Positions 25,210 through 34,987 are shown, counted from the stretch's first letter. The stretch: DNA of 58,054 nt from Brevibacterium spongiae (GCF_026168515.1 NZ_CP093444.1:1-58054); one strand, 5' to 3'. Notes: generated by a model not told the origin, from the letters alone. Translations and numbers: made by a program.

Positions 25210-26736
25210 TCACATCCAATCGCGCAGCTGGTCGGGCAGCATCATGTGATCGGGAACCACTAAGCCCAGCGGCAGTCCTGCCTGGAACGTCACTGCCTGG
25301 TTGCCCAACGCTTCGCGGATCTTCAACCGAGCCGGAGTCAGCAGACCAGGGATGCGCTTCTCGAGCTGCTTGAACCGGCTGGTGTCCGCACAGCTGACGG
25401 TCACGATCATCCCGAACCGTGTCACACCGGCACCGGCTGCTTCTTCGTCGGCTGATTTCTGGGCCGCCGCACGGCGCATCTTCGCCCGTGCCGTCACACG
25501 CCGCTGCTGGGAACCAGCGAACTGAGCATCGTTGATGTCCTGCTCGACCACGTTCGTGGTCTTGTCTGACGGGATCGGGCGGTAGAGCATCGTGATGCGC
25601 TTACGCAGCATCCCGTCTTTCGGTGGCTCCATCGCCCGCCGCAGCGACTCCTTGTAGAACAGTCCTCGCGGTCCTTCATACATCGTCCAGGACTTCGAGA
25701 ACGCACGATCGTGACGGTAGTGATCAAAGGCGTCGAGAGCGAACGTCGGGCCGGCATCCTCCCAATCGAGTCCCGTTCCCTCCTCAGCTCGGGCCTCCTC
25801 GATCTGGGACGCGACTGTAGGGTCGTAAGCCGTTCGCGTGTAGTCGATAATGTCCTGGGCCGTAGCCGGCCGCACCGCCGTACCGGCACCTGTGTCGGAC
25901 AGACCTCCGATGATCATGCCCAAACGGTTACCGATCTCTTCAGCCATCTCGGCCGTGCCCCGGTCTTTGCCGGACCCGTCGATCGCGCGCCCGTCAAAAG
26001 TCACGGAGATGTATGTCGAGATCTGCGGGGATCCGTGTGAGTACTCTGACTCGATTGCTTCTGCGACCTGAGAAGAAAACTCGGGAGCAGAATCGACGTG
26101 ATTCCGCCGCATCATCCGGCGCAGCCTCAGACCGGAATCGGGGGCAATCTCGACTGTGACCTGGGCACCCCGCACGCCCTCGTCCGTTCCTCGTTGCGCC
26201 AGCCATGCTCCCCAGTGGGCGACCATGGAGTCCACACGCTCTTTGGCCTGGAGCTCGTCTCCGTCCGCATGAGCAATGAGCACGATCGAGTAGTTCTTCA
26301 CGCCCTGCCCGACCACTCGGATGAGTCCGAATGGGTTGTCGTATGCGTCTGTGTGCTCACTCAGCTCTGAGGGTGCTAGTAGGCCTGGCAGGCGGCAGCG
26401 ACCATCTCGCGTTTTGCCAGCAGGGCCGGCCAAGTAGACGTGCTTGCCTGCTTTCTCTTTGCGACGTTGTGCGATTTTCAACATTCTCCGTCCATAGAGT
26501 GACCGCCCGTGTTTGCGGGTCACAACCATAAGTACTGCGGACACGATGCCCACGAGCGCCACAATCAGCGCTTGCCAGAACCACTGGCGGGTCATCATGA
26601 GCACGATGATGATGATGAAAGGAACACCAGCGAAAGAAACTCCTAGCGGGAGTCCGAGAATCCCCGAACGACCAGGCTTAGAGATATTTCCGAACGTTCC
26701 AGGCTGTGGCTTCGTCTCTGTGCTCATACTGCTCAC
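25210..26736 (-). CDS. SCO6880-family conjugation membrane protein (PrgI/VirB3-like)
   Basis: The 508-residue protein has two adjacent membrane segments near the N-terminus (GVPFIIIIVLMMT and ALIVALVGIVSAVLMVV) followed by a long cytoplasmic domain with conserved SIVLIAHADG and RRMMRRNHVDSAPEF stretches. SCO6880 proteins are the VirB3-like partner of VirB4 in actinobacterial T4SSs. GTG 26736 overlaps the upstream stop; ATG 26727 is also possible. Confidence 0.85.
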   Translation of the reverse strand: MSSMSTETKPQPGTFGNISKPGRSGILGLPLGVSFAGVPFIIIIVLMMTRQWFWQALIVALVGIVSAVLMVVTRKHGRSLYGRRMLKIAQRRKEKAGKHVYLAGPAGKTRDGRCRLPGLLAPSELSEHTDAYDNPFGLIRVVGQGVKNYSIVLIAHADGDELQAKERVDSMVAHWGAWLAQRGTDEGVRGAQVTVEIAPDSGLRLRRMMRRNHVDSAPEFSSQVAEAIESEYSHGSPQISTYISVTFDGRAIDGSGKDRGTAEMAEEIGNRLGMIIGGLSDTGAGTAVRPATAQDIIDYTRTAYDPTVASQIEEARAEEGTGLDWEDAGPTFALDAFDHYRHDRAFSKSWTMYEGPRGLFYKESLRRAMEPPKDGMLRKRITMLYRPIPSDKTTNVVEQDINDAQFAGSQQRRVTARAKMRRAAAQKSADEEAAGAGVTRFGMIVTVSCADTSRFKQLEKRIPGLLTPARLKIREALGNQAVTFQAGLPLGLVVPDHMMLPDQLRDWM

Positions 26737-28238
26737 TCGTCCTCAATTGCCTTTTCGACGTTCGCTCCGGCACCGCTCGTGCCATCCGAGATCAGGCCAG
26801 CGACGTTCGCGGCATCACCGATGGACGATGAGCCACCCGACGAACCTGCGCCGGATGCACTGCTACCACCGCTCGGCTCAGCCCCAGCAGATTCGGCACC
26901 TGCCGCCGCTCCACTCGAACCGGCAGAACCGCCTCCGCTATCGCCCGACGACGAGGCTCCTTCGGAGCTTCCAGACCCCTGAGAAGACTTGTCCGACGAT
27001 GACTCTGCCCCGTTCGGCTGGCCGCCGGTCTGGGGCTCCGATCCACCTGAACCCGCAGATTCTCCAGCACCGCCCGATGTGCCGCCGCCACTGGCGGCGC
27101 CAGCGCTTCCTGAGGAACCAGCCGCTGCCGCACCGCCACCTGCCGGGGCCGACGACGCGCCCGCAGCCGAACCGCCGCCGCCAGCGGCTGCCGCACCGCC
27201 GCCACCCGCTGCCGCACCGCTACCCGAAGCGACTGCGCCGCCTCCAGCGGCAGCGCCCGCTCCGCCCGTAGCGGCGATCACTGCTGCGCCCGCCGCTACT
27301 GTCGCGGCACCAGCCATGGCCGCACCTCCGCTGAATGCGCCTGCCCCTTTCGAAGCAACAGGCACAACGAATTTGATGAGGGCCGGGAGGGCTAGAGCTG
27401 CGAGGATCATGATCCCGGTGCCCATGCACACTCCAACTACCGCCTCGGCAAGATCCTCGACCTTAGCCCCCTCCTTGCCGACACCACTGACCACAGGGGT
27501 GTTCATGAACCACAAGCCCAACGCGTAGATGACTGCGGCAACAGGTTTGAAACAGATGAAGGCGATGAGATAACCGTTCGCCTTTGTGAACGCTTGTTTA
27601 CCTGCCTCGGTGCCGCTTGCTGCAGCCAGTGTCGGAAGGAAAACCATCAACACGGGCAGGAGAATATTTCGGAACAACATGAATGCGAAGTTGACTACTG
27701 ACCCGAGCAACTCAATCAGCGCAAATATCAGCCATCCGCCACTGCCGAGCACGCTGCCGAACGTTGTCACTACAGCCAGCGCGGAAATGTCGCCTTCACT
27801 GTTTCCCGCCGAGGCGGCTCGATCCAGCAACCACGTTGACAGTTCGTCGCCTGCAGTTAGAAGCAGTGTGATGCCTGTTGCATAACATGCGGTGACCATG
27901 ATCAAGTTAACGACGGGTTGGACTCCACCAATCATGGTTTTGAAGTCCTGCGATAACACCATTTTCCCCAGCGCGAACAGGAAACCCAGAATCGCGAAAG
28001 CGGCTGTGTACCACGTCAAGTCGCCGATGACCTGGTTGACTGGGTCAGCTTTGAGGTCCGGTTGAGGAGCTTCCATCCACCAGGTGTTCAGCCACTTCAT
28101 CATTGCCGCTGCCGCGTCGCTGATCGATTTTGCCGCTGTCGCCACTGCGTCATTGGCGAGGTCCTTGATTCCCTCTCCGGCCTTGCACCCGGCAAATCCC
28201 AGCGGATCAGAGAGGAAATCGCAGTCTTTGTCAGCCAT
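26733..28238 (-). CDS. VirB6/TrbL-like polytopic channel protein with Gly/Ala/Ser-rich tail
   Basis: The 501-residue protein has about six membrane segments between residues 60 and 310 (for example AAFAILGFLFALGKMVL and MGTGIMILAALALPALIKF) and then a 180-residue low-complexity tail of Gly, Ala and Ser. This matches VirB6/TrbL subunits that form the inner-membrane core of the channel. ATG 28238 is the real start; the frame extends further upstream only by chance. The start overlaps the preceding stop by 8 bp. Confidence 0.85.
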   Translation of the reverse strand: MADKDCDFLSDPLGFAGCKAGEGIKDLANDAVATAAKSISDAAAAMMKWLNTWWMEAPQPDLKADPVNQVIGDLTWYTAAFAILGFLFALGKMVLSQDFKTMIGGVQPVVNLIMVTACYATGITLLLTAGDELSTWLLDRAASAGNSEGDISALAVVTTFGSVLGSGGWLIFALIELLGSVVNFAFMLFRNILLPVLMVFLPTLAAASGTEAGKQAFTKANGYLIAFICFKPVAAVIYALGLWFMNTPVVSGVGKEGAKVEDLAEAVVGVCMGTGIMILAALALPALIKFVVPVASKGAGAFSGGAAMAGAATVAAGAAVIAATGGAGAAAGGGAVASGSGAAAGGGGAAAAGGGGSAAGASSAPAGGGAAAAGSSGSAGAASGGGTSGGAGESAGSGGSEPQTGGQPNGAESSSDKSSQGSGSSEGASSSGDSGGGSAGSSGAAAGAESAGAEPSGGSSASGAGSSGGSSSIGDAANVAGLISDGTSGAGANVEKAIEDE

Positions 28239-28932
28239 TGCGGGGGCTCCAGGAAGTGTAAGCGGACGTGTCTTCCACAGCCTCTGGCGGAGAGACGGTT
28301 CCAGCGTCCCAGCGCCAATCGTCCTCTGCTTCATCCCACACCAGATCGACGACCAGGCTTGCGTTGGCGTCGGAGCCGCGAAGCAACAGATCCACACTGG
28401 CCGTGTCCTCTTCGTACGAGACGATTTGGAATCCTGCAAGCTCTACCATCGTCTTGTCCTCGGACGAAACCGAGCTCTCCTCATCGAAGAACTCTTTGGC
28501 TTCCGGCGAGTCGACTGCCGCTTCATAGACACCGCCATTCAGGAACGCCTGTGACAGGTTGAACGCCGCAAAGAGCGCCCCCGTGGGGGAATGCGCATAG
28601 CATTTCCAAAAATTGCCGTCACGTTTGGTCGGGCCATATGTCTGAGAGGTCGGTACGGTAATGCCATTCTTGTAGGCTTCCCACTTTGACTCTGGTGCCT
28701 CGACCGGGTAGTCCTGGTCGTCTGCCGGCACCCCGCAAGCACCGCCTGCTTGGGACGTATCGGTATCTGCCGCTTCGGAGGACTCTGGCTGTGATTCTCC
28801 CTGGTCATCCTCATGGTTGCGTCCAGCGAAGAAACCGAGAGCGATTCCACCGACTAATACGAGGGCTACCAGCGCGGCGGATAGAACCCACCACACGTTG
28901 AATTTCGTACTGAATGGTTCTTCCCTTGCCAT
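28231..28932 (-). CDS. TcpC/VirB8-like bitopic conjugation protein
   Basis: The 233-residue protein has one membrane segment (VLSAALVALVLVGGIALGFFAG, about residues 15-37), an acidic Ser/Glu linker and an extracellular domain of about 150 residues with an NTF2-like pattern ending in DLVWDEAEDDWRW. VirB8-like scaffold proteins have this layout. It lies between the pilin-like and VirB6-like genes, as expected. The fold is inferred, not shown. Confidence 0.75.
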   Translation of the reverse strand: MAREEPFSTKFNVWWVLSAALVALVLVGGIALGFFAGRNHEDDQGESQPESSEAADTDTSQAGGACGVPADDQDYPVEAPESKWEAYKNGITVPTSQTYGPTKRDGNFWKCYAHSPTGALFAAFNLSQAFLNGGVYEAAVDSPEAKEFFDEESSVSSEDKTMVELAGFQIVSYEEDTASVDLLLRGSDANASLVVDLVWDEAEDDWRWDAGTVSPPEAVEDTSAYTSWSPRNG

Positions 28933-28962
28933 GATCTACTTCCTCGTTCCCAGGGGCTCTGC

Positions 28963-29241
28963 TTATACGAATACTGCGATGATCGTTCCGGCGGCCGTGG
29001 CGAGAATACAGACGATGATGCAGATGACCAGGCCCTTGAATCCGTTGATCTCGCGGCCGGTGAACGAGGCGAACGCCAGGTAGCCGGCGGAGGCGAGGAA
29101 CCCTGCCAAACCGAGGACGATCACGCCCCAGGCAATCCAGTTCAGCAGTGTTGTGAACCCATCTGTGCCGGGAGGCTGCTCCGGGTTGGGGTTTGGCAGA
29201 GCTGCAATCGTGTCAGCGCTCGAGGCGATGAGGTCGAACAT
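28963..29241 (-). CDS. Small two-span membrane protein, VirB2/pilin-like
   Basis: This 92-residue protein has a soluble N-terminus with an NPNPEQPPG stretch and two membrane segments (LLNWIAWGVIVLGLAGFLASA and GLVICIIVCILATAAGTIIAV) joined by a short basic loop. Size and topology fit the TrbC/VirB2 group. It lies directly upstream of the VirB8-like gene, and its start shares a base with the preceding stop (TAATG). Confidence 0.7.
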   Translation of the reverse strand: MFDLIASSADTIAALPNPNPEQPPGTDGFTTLLNWIAWGVIVLGLAGFLASAGYLAFASFTGREINGFKGLVICIIVCILATAAGTIIAVFV

Positions 29242-29861
29242 TACTTCTTCTCCTTAGTTTCTGTCAGCGACAGGATCTTCTTCATGGTCTGCTTGATGCG
29301 GCGCGGGAGCCGCTGAGTATCGGGAGGGCTGATCCGCCATTCCTCGATCCAGGGCACATGCCAACCGTGTGGAGTCATCTGCCCAAGTCGTTTCGTCGCC
29401 TTCTTCTGTGCCTCCAGCAGTTTCGGGCCGTCATCGACGATCACGATCCCGAGGAGGCGTGAATCTTGCAGTGACCCACTCGCCCACTGTTTGGCGAATT
29501 CCATCCCCGCTTCAATGCCTGCGCGGTGATTACGGCAGACGGCCACCACGTTGAGTTCGGGCCTCGGTCGTGTCCAACCTCCCGCGATCGGCCAACCGAG
29601 TCCCACGTCTGTGGCCTGGTCTCCGAAGAAGCTCGCCACCGTCGAAGTTCCGGCCCCGCCGTGGAGGCCCATGACAACAACCGGTGCCCAATCGGTGACC
29701 TCTTGACGAGTCCACGGCTCCGTTGCAGGAGCAGTCGCGTTGATGGCCTCAGGGGTTTCCGGTCCACTCATGGTGATGCGGTCACCGAACAGATCGTCGG
29801 CGACATCCACCTCCTGCGGTGGCGCTTCCGCCGGCTGCGGAATGAACGGATTGCTGGTCAT
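29241..29861 (-). CDS. DUF6668-like P-loop protein of the transfer operon
   Basis: The 206-residue protein has a deviant Walker A GLHGGAGTST at about residues 65-74 and a Rossmann-like VVAVCRNHRAG and LLGIVIVDDGP pattern, as in SIMIBI/MinD-type ATPases, but it is short. The tail is Lys/Arg-rich. It is the first gene of the minus-strand T4SS operon. Family members occur in actinobacterial conjugative elements with unknown function. Confidence 0.75.
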   Translation of the reverse strand: MTSNPFIPQPAEAPPQEVDVADDLFGDRITMSGPETPEAINATAPATEPWTRQEVTDWAPVVVMGLHGGAGTSTVASFFGDQATDVGLGWPIAGGWTRPRPELNVVAVCRNHRAGIEAGMEFAKQWASGSLQDSRLLGIVIVDDGPKLLEAQKKATKRLGQMTPHGWHVPWIEEWRISPPDTQRLPRRIKQTMKKILSLTETKEKK

Positions 29862-29895
29862 TCGAACCTGATTTCTCTAGTCGACTTCCAGTCCC

Positions 29896-29923
29896 AGTCT
29901 ACGGGAACGCGGCCTAGTGTCAA
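29896..29923 (-). promoter_or_regulatory. Promoter of the minus-strand T4SS operon
   Basis: On the minus strand TTGACA (29923-29918) and TAGACT (29901-29896) are separated by 16 bp, close to the vegetative sigma consensus. Transcription would start near 29889, 28 bp upstream of the DUF6668-like gene. Confidence 0.7.
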
Positions 29924-29968
29924 TAGATACTGCGCGTTCTTTTGGTACGTTCATTCATGTTTAAACTA

Positions 29969-29998
29969 TTGACGGTTGAGGCGCTTTCCGCGTACTGT
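29969..29998 (+). promoter_or_regulatory. Promoter of the plus-strand transfer arm, probably giving a leaderless mRNA
   Basis: TTGACG (29969-29974) and TACTGT (29993-29998) are 18 bp apart. The expected start point falls at or within 1-2 bp of the ATG at 30005, and no ribosome site precedes that ATG. Leaderless transcripts are common in actinobacteria. Confidence 0.55.
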
Positions 29999-30004
29999 TG
30001 CACC

Positions 30005-30496
30005 ATGCGCACATACTGGAACAGGCAGGCAACCACTGTTGTGGTTATCCTCACACTCGGACTTACGATAACGGGATGCACTGACGCAGGGAAATCACAG
30101 GATCCCGCATCGTCGACACCCACCGTCTCTGTGACTGAGCCGCCCACGACTCCCGCCGCACGTCAGAGTGCGTATGACGATGCCGCGAAGACTGTGACAA
30201 CGGTGATGACAGAATATTTCGACACCAAACGTTCATCTGACGAATGGTTCGCGGCACTCGAACCGCATCTGAGCTTGGAGGCTCAGTACCTTTATGAGGA
30301 TGCAAATATCAAGAACATTCCTGATGGGAACGTGACCGGCACCCCACAGCTGGTGTCTGACGATGCCAAGGGGCTGCGTTACTTCGTCGACACGAGCATC
30401 GGCCAGTTTACGGTGATCCTTGTCCTCGAGGGCGATTCCGGCGGGGCATACGTCGTCGACGAAATACAGTCCCCAGGATCGGGAAAGTACGACTGA
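30005..30496 (+). CDS. Lipoprotein of the conjugation region
   Basis: The 163-residue protein has a signal peptide with a hydrophobic VVVILTLGLTITGC stretch, so the lipidated Cys is residue 25. A Ser/Thr/Pro linker and a small domain of about 110 residues follow. I do not recognise the domain. Its stop overlaps the next start (TGATG), which couples it to the wall hydrolase. A surface role in the mating apparatus or in exclusion is possible. Confidence 0.75.
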   Translation: MRTYWNRQATTVVVILTLGLTITGCTDAGKSQDPASSTPTVSVTEPPTTPAARQSAYDDAAKTVTTVMTEYFDTKRSSDEWFAALEPHLSLEAQYLYEDANIKNIPDGNVTGTPQLVSDDAKGLRYFVDTSIGQFTVILVLEGDSGGAYVVDEIQSPGSGKYD

Positions 30497-32106
30497 TGAA
30501 GAAAGCCGTCGTCGGAGTCATCGCGATCATCCTCGTCATCCCCCTGCTCGTCGTCATCCTCTTCAGCGGTGGCGGCTGCGCAGACGGGGCCGAGCCTGGA
30601 CCGTCCGACCCTGGACTCAAAGACGATGCCATCGGCAACGGTGCCGATCAGATCCCGGAAAAGGCAGTCCCATGGGCGGAGAAGGCCGCGAACTCGGGTA
30701 AGTATCGCTACTCTGTCGCGTTCGTCGCGGCAGACATGTTCGCGGAGTCTGGATTCGACCCGGCAGCGGCAGTGGGTGACTCCAACGGCGGCACAAAGGG
30801 TCTGACGCAGATCAACAACGCCAATTGGAAGCACATCTATGGGCACGATTGGAACGCTGACGAAGACGGCAACGGCACGCCGGATATTGAAGATCCACTG
30901 ATTCACGCCGAGTACGCGGCGAAGCTCTGGGACGAGCAGATCGACCAGATTCACAAGTTCAAGAAGGACAACCCCGATTCCGGTGCGGCGGAAGCCTCGG
31001 ACCTCGAGCTACTGCTGGTCGCGCACAACGCCGGCTTCGGGCGAGTGGAGAGCTACCCGGACATTCCGGACTCCACCCGCAATACATACATTCCCAAGAT
31101 CACGAAGTGGGCGAAACGGTGGGGCGGCCTCGATATTAAGAAGACCAACGTCGGCGGACAGCCGAAAGGCGTCGACGCACAGGCCGGCGGTGATGTCGTC
31201 CGACCGCAGAAGAACAGCGATCTCAACCTCGGACCGGTCAAACCGCACGTGCAGGAAGCCGCCGAGGTCATCTCGGAAGAATTCGGGATCACCGACATTG
31301 GAGGATACCGCTCCAGTGGCTCACGAGACCCGAACGGTCACCCTGCTGGCCTGGCGATCGACGTCATGGTCCCCCTCGACGGTAAAGGTAAGAAGCAAGG
31401 CGATGAGGTCGCCAAGTACGTCATCGACAACCACAAGGAACTCAACGTTAAGTACCTCATCTGGTACCAGCGGATCATGAACGTCGACCGTGGAGAGACG
31501 AAGTGGCGAGGCATGGATGACCGTGGGTCCGACACTCAGAACCACAAGGACCACGTGCACATTTCCTTCAACGCTAGTGACGATGGCGACCCCGGTGAGG
31601 CCAAGGGCGGCGGAAGCGTTGACCTGCCCGACGAATGCCCCGCAGGCGGCGGTGACGATGCGCCCAAGGGCGGGAAGAACAAGCCCGGACCGTGGGGTGG
31701 ACACGACAACGGCCGCATCCCCACCGACGAGCTCAAAGCAATCCCTTGGGCTAAGGATGAGTATCTGCGTTCCGATGCCACGGACTCATTGATCAAAATG
31801 AACAACGACTTCAAAAAGAAGTTCGGTACCGACATGGGCATTACCGATGCCTACCGTGACTATGAGGAACAGGAATACCTCTACAAGACCAAACCGCCGG
31901 GCATGGCGGCCACACCCGGTAAATCAAACCATGGTTGGGCGCTGGCCGTTGACTACGGAACCGGAATCAACCGTTTCGGCACGCCTCAGCACAAGTGGAT
32001 GAAAGACAATGCCGGTAAGTACGGGTGGCAGCACCCGGAATGGGCACGTGAGGGGCAGAAGAACGCTGAAGCCTGGCACTGGGAATACTACGGACTGGAC
32101 AAATGA
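30496..32106 (+). CDS. Cell-wall hydrolase with lytic transglycosylase and two M15/DD-peptidase-like domains
   Basis: The 536-residue VirB1-type enzyme opens peptidoglycan for the transfer channel. An N-terminal membrane segment (residues 4-23) comes first. It is followed by an SLT-like domain (FAESGFDPAAAVGDSNGGT then LTQIN and LLLVAHNAGFGRV). A middle domain has HPAGLAIDVMVP and KDHVHISF, and a C-terminal VanY/M15-type domain has SNHGWALAVDYG and AWHWEYYG. The His/Asp metal ligands of M15 enzymes appear in both of the latter domains. A Gly-rich linker separates them. Confidence 0.88.
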   Translation: MKKAVVGVIAIILVIPLLVVILFSGGGCADGAEPGPSDPGLKDDAIGNGADQIPEKAVPWAEKAANSGKYRYSVAFVAADMFAESGFDPAAAVGDSNGGTKGLTQINNANWKHIYGHDWNADEDGNGTPDIEDPLIHAEYAAKLWDEQIDQIHKFKKDNPDSGAAEASDLELLLVAHNAGFGRVESYPDIPDSTRNTYIPKITKWAKRWGGLDIKKTNVGGQPKGVDAQAGGDVVRPQKNSDLNLGPVKPHVQEAAEVISEEFGITDIGGYRSSGSRDPNGHPAGLAIDVMVPLDGKGKKQGDEVAKYVIDNHKELNVKYLIWYQRIMNVDRGETKWRGMDDRGSDTQNHKDHVHISFNASDDGDPGEAKGGGSVDLPDECPAGGGDDAPKGGKNKPGPWGGHDNGRIPTDELKAIPWAKDEYLRSDATDSLIKMNNDFKKKFGTDMGITDAYRDYEEQEYLYKTKPPGMAATPGKSNHGWALAVDYGTGINRFGTPQHKWMKDNAGKYGWQHPEWAREGQKNAEAWHWEYYGLDK

Positions 32107-33563
32107 GCACACTGAATCCTGAAGACGTCCCCCCGTTCCCCGTCTACGCACTCGAATACGACGGGGACACGGTTCTGCTGGACAAAGTCATCGTCGAACC
32201 CGCCGTCGGTCAGGAGCTGACCGAGGCAGGCTTACAGGCAGTCGCTCGCAAAGCGAGCGACGCCGGCCTGGACGCGGTACGTGTCCGAGTGGTGACCCCG
32301 GACGACACTCACCTGATGATCGTCAACTCCGAGGGCGACGCAGAGGACATCACGCCCTCAGACGAGCCGACCAAGCCGTCAAGGCGCAAACGCGGTCTCA
32401 TTATTGGGGCCGCCGTTCTCACTCTCGTTCTTCTCGCCGGAGGCGGCGTCGCTGTCGGCAAGGCCATCAAGGCCGCCAACACTGAACCTGTGGCGGCGGC
32501 ACCTCCGCCGATCCCTGGCGAACATGCCGCTATCCCCATCGGGCTCCCACCTGGTTTCGGCAGCACCGCCGACTGGTCCCTCCCTGTCGCCGATGGCCGA
32601 CCGCCCGTCGTCATGAACAACGGCCAGGTGCTTCTGACGACACCCGACGATCGCCTCGAGATTCATGAGACGAAGCGCGCTCAAACCGTGTGGTCATCCT
32701 CGACGGTGCCGAATGGAACCACACCGATTGTCGAGACCACGTGGACTGACCGGCCAGTCCTCGCGTCGGCAACCGGCCGTGCGCTGACCCTGTGGCCCCT
32801 TGACCTCGATGACAAGAGCAACGTTCCGGCCGTCGAGGTCGACCTCAACGCGCAGGCCGACGTCACCTATGCAGGCTCAGCTCCGCTCATCGACCTCGGC
32901 GACTACACCGTCGCCGTGCCTGCCGAGAACGGGGTCCAACGCGTCTCCGTTCCACCTGGCACGCACCCTGTGGCTGCAGGAAACGACATCATCGTCTCCG
33001 TGGGTGACAACAGCATCGCTAAGACAGCGTTCACGTCCAAGGCGACCTCGACCACGACCGATTTCGAGCGACCGAAAGGCACCAAAGGTGCTCCCACCTC
33101 GGCCATTGGTCTGACTCCGACACGCGCGGTCGTGACGTGGAAGGCTGACAAAAAAGAGACGACGGCCTTAGTCGATACCGAGAAGGGCAAGGTCCTCGCC
33201 ACGATCGACGGGCGTGCCCCCCGCGTCGAAGAACTCCCGCAGGTCGACGAGACGGCTGGCACCGCACTCGCTGGTTCCTACTTCATTCGCTACGACGGGG
33301 ACAAGCCCAAGATCGTCGACCTTGACGTGGCATCCAGGGACGCTGTTCTCGACGGAAACCACGTCTACACCACCAACCAGGACGGACCACTTGACCTGAA
33401 AGTCAGCGGCAACAAAGTCGTTCCATCCGCGTGGGAGCCACTTGCCCCGGACGATCCACCTCCGGCTGCTGTGGCCACCGACGCGGCCTATGTTCTTGCA
33501 GAGAAAGTCGACCAATCCATTCTTTACCGCGCACCCCGCCAGGAAGAGGAAACAACACCATGA
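32103..33563 (+). CDS. Single-span membrane protein of the conjugation region
   Basis: The 486-residue protein has a cytoplasmic N-terminus of about 100 residues, one membrane segment (GLIIGAAVLTLVLLAGGGVAVG) and a 360-residue outer part with repeating beta-strand patterns that may form a propeller. It overlaps its neighbours at both ends by 4 bp (ATGA), so it belongs to the same operon. No known family is recognised. It could play a VirB10-like or surface-adhesion role. Confidence 0.65.
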   Translation: MSTLNPEDVPPFPVYALEYDGDTVLLDKVIVEPAVGQELTEAGLQAVARKASDAGLDAVRVRVVTPDDTHLMIVNSEGDAEDITPSDEPTKPSRRKRGLIIGAAVLTLVLLAGGGVAVGKAIKAANTEPVAAAPPPIPGEHAAIPIGLPPGFGSTADWSLPVADGRPPVVMNNGQVLLTTPDDRLEIHETKRAQTVWSSSTVPNGTTPIVETTWTDRPVLASATGRALTLWPLDLDDKSNVPAVEVDLNAQADVTYAGSAPLIDLGDYTVAVPAENGVQRVSVPPGTHPVAAGNDIIVSVGDNSIAKTAFTSKATSTTTDFERPKGTKGAPTSAIGLTPTRAVVTWKADKKETTALVDTEKGKVLATIDGRAPRVEELPQVDETAGTALAGSYFIRYDGDKPKIVDLDVASRDAVLDGNHVYTTNQDGPLDLKVSGNKVVPSAWEPLAPDDPPPAAVATDAAYVLAEKVDQSILYRAPRQEEETTP

Positions 33564-34987
33564 TCGCCATCGAGCTCGACACCGACGGTAACGGGCACAT
33601 CCAGCTCCCGACCGGGACGCGCAGGATCACTGCGGACTCTCTGTCCGAGGCCCGCAGCCAGGTCATCACCATTCTCACCAACCATGCTCAAACGAACGGG
33701 CGGATCCTGAACGCCTCGGTCACGACGGCCACCGAGGGAACCGTGATCCTCGAGGTCCAGCCCAACGGGACCATCAACGAACTCGATGCACCACCACAGG
33801 AGGAACCGATCATGCACCGTGCTGAAGATGCCCCCGCAACTGACAGCACCGTGGACACGGCCCCGCAGACCGTGTCCGCCACTCCCCCGAGGCCGTCAGC
33901 ACCGCCGCCGCAGGCGGCATCTGTAATGCCCTCACACGAACCCGTTGAACAACCCCTGCAGGAGACTGTTTTCCAGGCGCCGGCCGACCACTCTCCGAGT
34001 TCTGGACTCATTCTTGGCGACGGTAGCCCGGCCGCCGCAGGCGCTCGTGCCGTTGAGGCCCCAATTGGGCGCAGCTTTGTCAAAGAGGCAAAAGACGTGC
34101 CTGCCGAAGGATTCCGCGGCGTCGTTTACAAAGCCACCGGAGGACTCCTCAACACCGGTCCCAGCCGCCGCGAAATCCACCGACGAGAGCTTCACGGTCG
34201 AGTCGCGAAACCAATCTCAGGCACTCGCAACATCGTTTATATGTGTCTTAAAGGTGGAATCTCGAAGACGTCGACGACAAGCGGGGTCGGACTCACGCTG
34301 GCTGAATACCGTCCTGACTCGGTCCTTGCGATTGATACCAACCCCGATGCCGGGGATCTCGCTGACCGACTGCTCGGCCATGACCAGGTCGAATCAACCA
34401 GTCCCCGGACCATCACCGATCTGGTCTCTGCCCTCGACGCTAACCAGATCGACAACCTCACCGACCTCAACCGCTACACGCAGACATCAGGGCGGCTGCA
34501 CTTCATCGCTGGAGAGCAAGATCCCGACGTGTCGGAATCACTCACCGCCGATCAATACCATGCCGTCCGCGACACCGTCGACCGGTTCTACCCGATCACG
34601 CTCACCGACTGTGGCACCGGAGTCACCCATCCGGCGATGAAAGGCATCCTTGAACGAGCCGATCAGATCGTCGTGGCTTCAGGGTGGGCCGTGACTGGAG
34701 CCAAGCGAGCACAACGCACCCTGACCTGGCTCCACGAAGCCCACGACGGTGCCTACAAGAACCTGGCCGAGAACGCTATCGTAGTCCTCACCGATACCGG
34801 AGCCACCAGCAAGGACGTGGATAGAGACGCCATCATCGAAACGCTGCAGCACCTATGCCGCGACGTCCACATCGTCCCTTTCGACGCTGAAATCGGCAAG
34901 GGCGATCTCATCTCACTCGACGAACTCCGCCCCGCTACGCGCCAGGCCTTCCTGGAAATCGGAGCATCCATCGTGGATGCTCTCTGA
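33560..34987 (+). CDS. MinD/ParA-like ATPase with a long disordered N-terminus
   Basis: The 475-residue protein has a small ubiquitin-like start, a Pro/Ala-rich linker, and from about residue 220 a MinD-type domain: deviant Walker A KGGISKTSTT, LAIDTNPDAGDL and TDCGTGVTHP. The C-terminal end has the VPFDAEIGKGD stretch seen in actinobacterial ESX and secretion-linked MinD proteins (such as EspI). The ATG at 33560 overlaps the previous stop. It is separate from the par locus at 38218, so a role in the secretion apparatus is more likely than partition. Confidence 0.8.
   Translation: MIAIELDTDGNGHIQLPTGTRRITADSLSEARSQVITILTNHAQTNGRILNASVTTATEGTVILEVQPNGTINELDAPPQEEPIMHRAEDAPATDSTVDTAPQTVSATPPRPSAPPPQAASVMPSHEPVEQPLQETVFQAPADHSPSSGLILGDGSPAAAGARAVEAPIGRSFVKEAKDVPAEGFRGVVYKATGGLLNTGPSRREIHRRELHGRVAKPISGTRNIVYMCLKGGISKTSTTSGVGLTLAEYRPDSVLAIDTNPDAGDLADRLLGHDQVESTSPRTITDLVSALDANQIDNLTDLNRYTQTSGRLHFIAGEQDPDVSESLTADQYHAVRDTVDRFYPITLTDCGTGVTHPAMKGILERADQIVVASGWAVTGAKRAQRTLTWLHEAHDGAYKNLAENAIVVLTDTGATSKDVDRDAIIETLQHLCRDVHIVPFDAEIGKGDLISLDELRPATRQAFLEIGASIVDAL

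Noticed and set aside
26989..27528. Plus-strand Pro/Ala-rich ORF
   Set aside because: It is the complement of the Gly/Ala/Ser-rich tail of the VirB6-like gene; repeats there keep several frames open.
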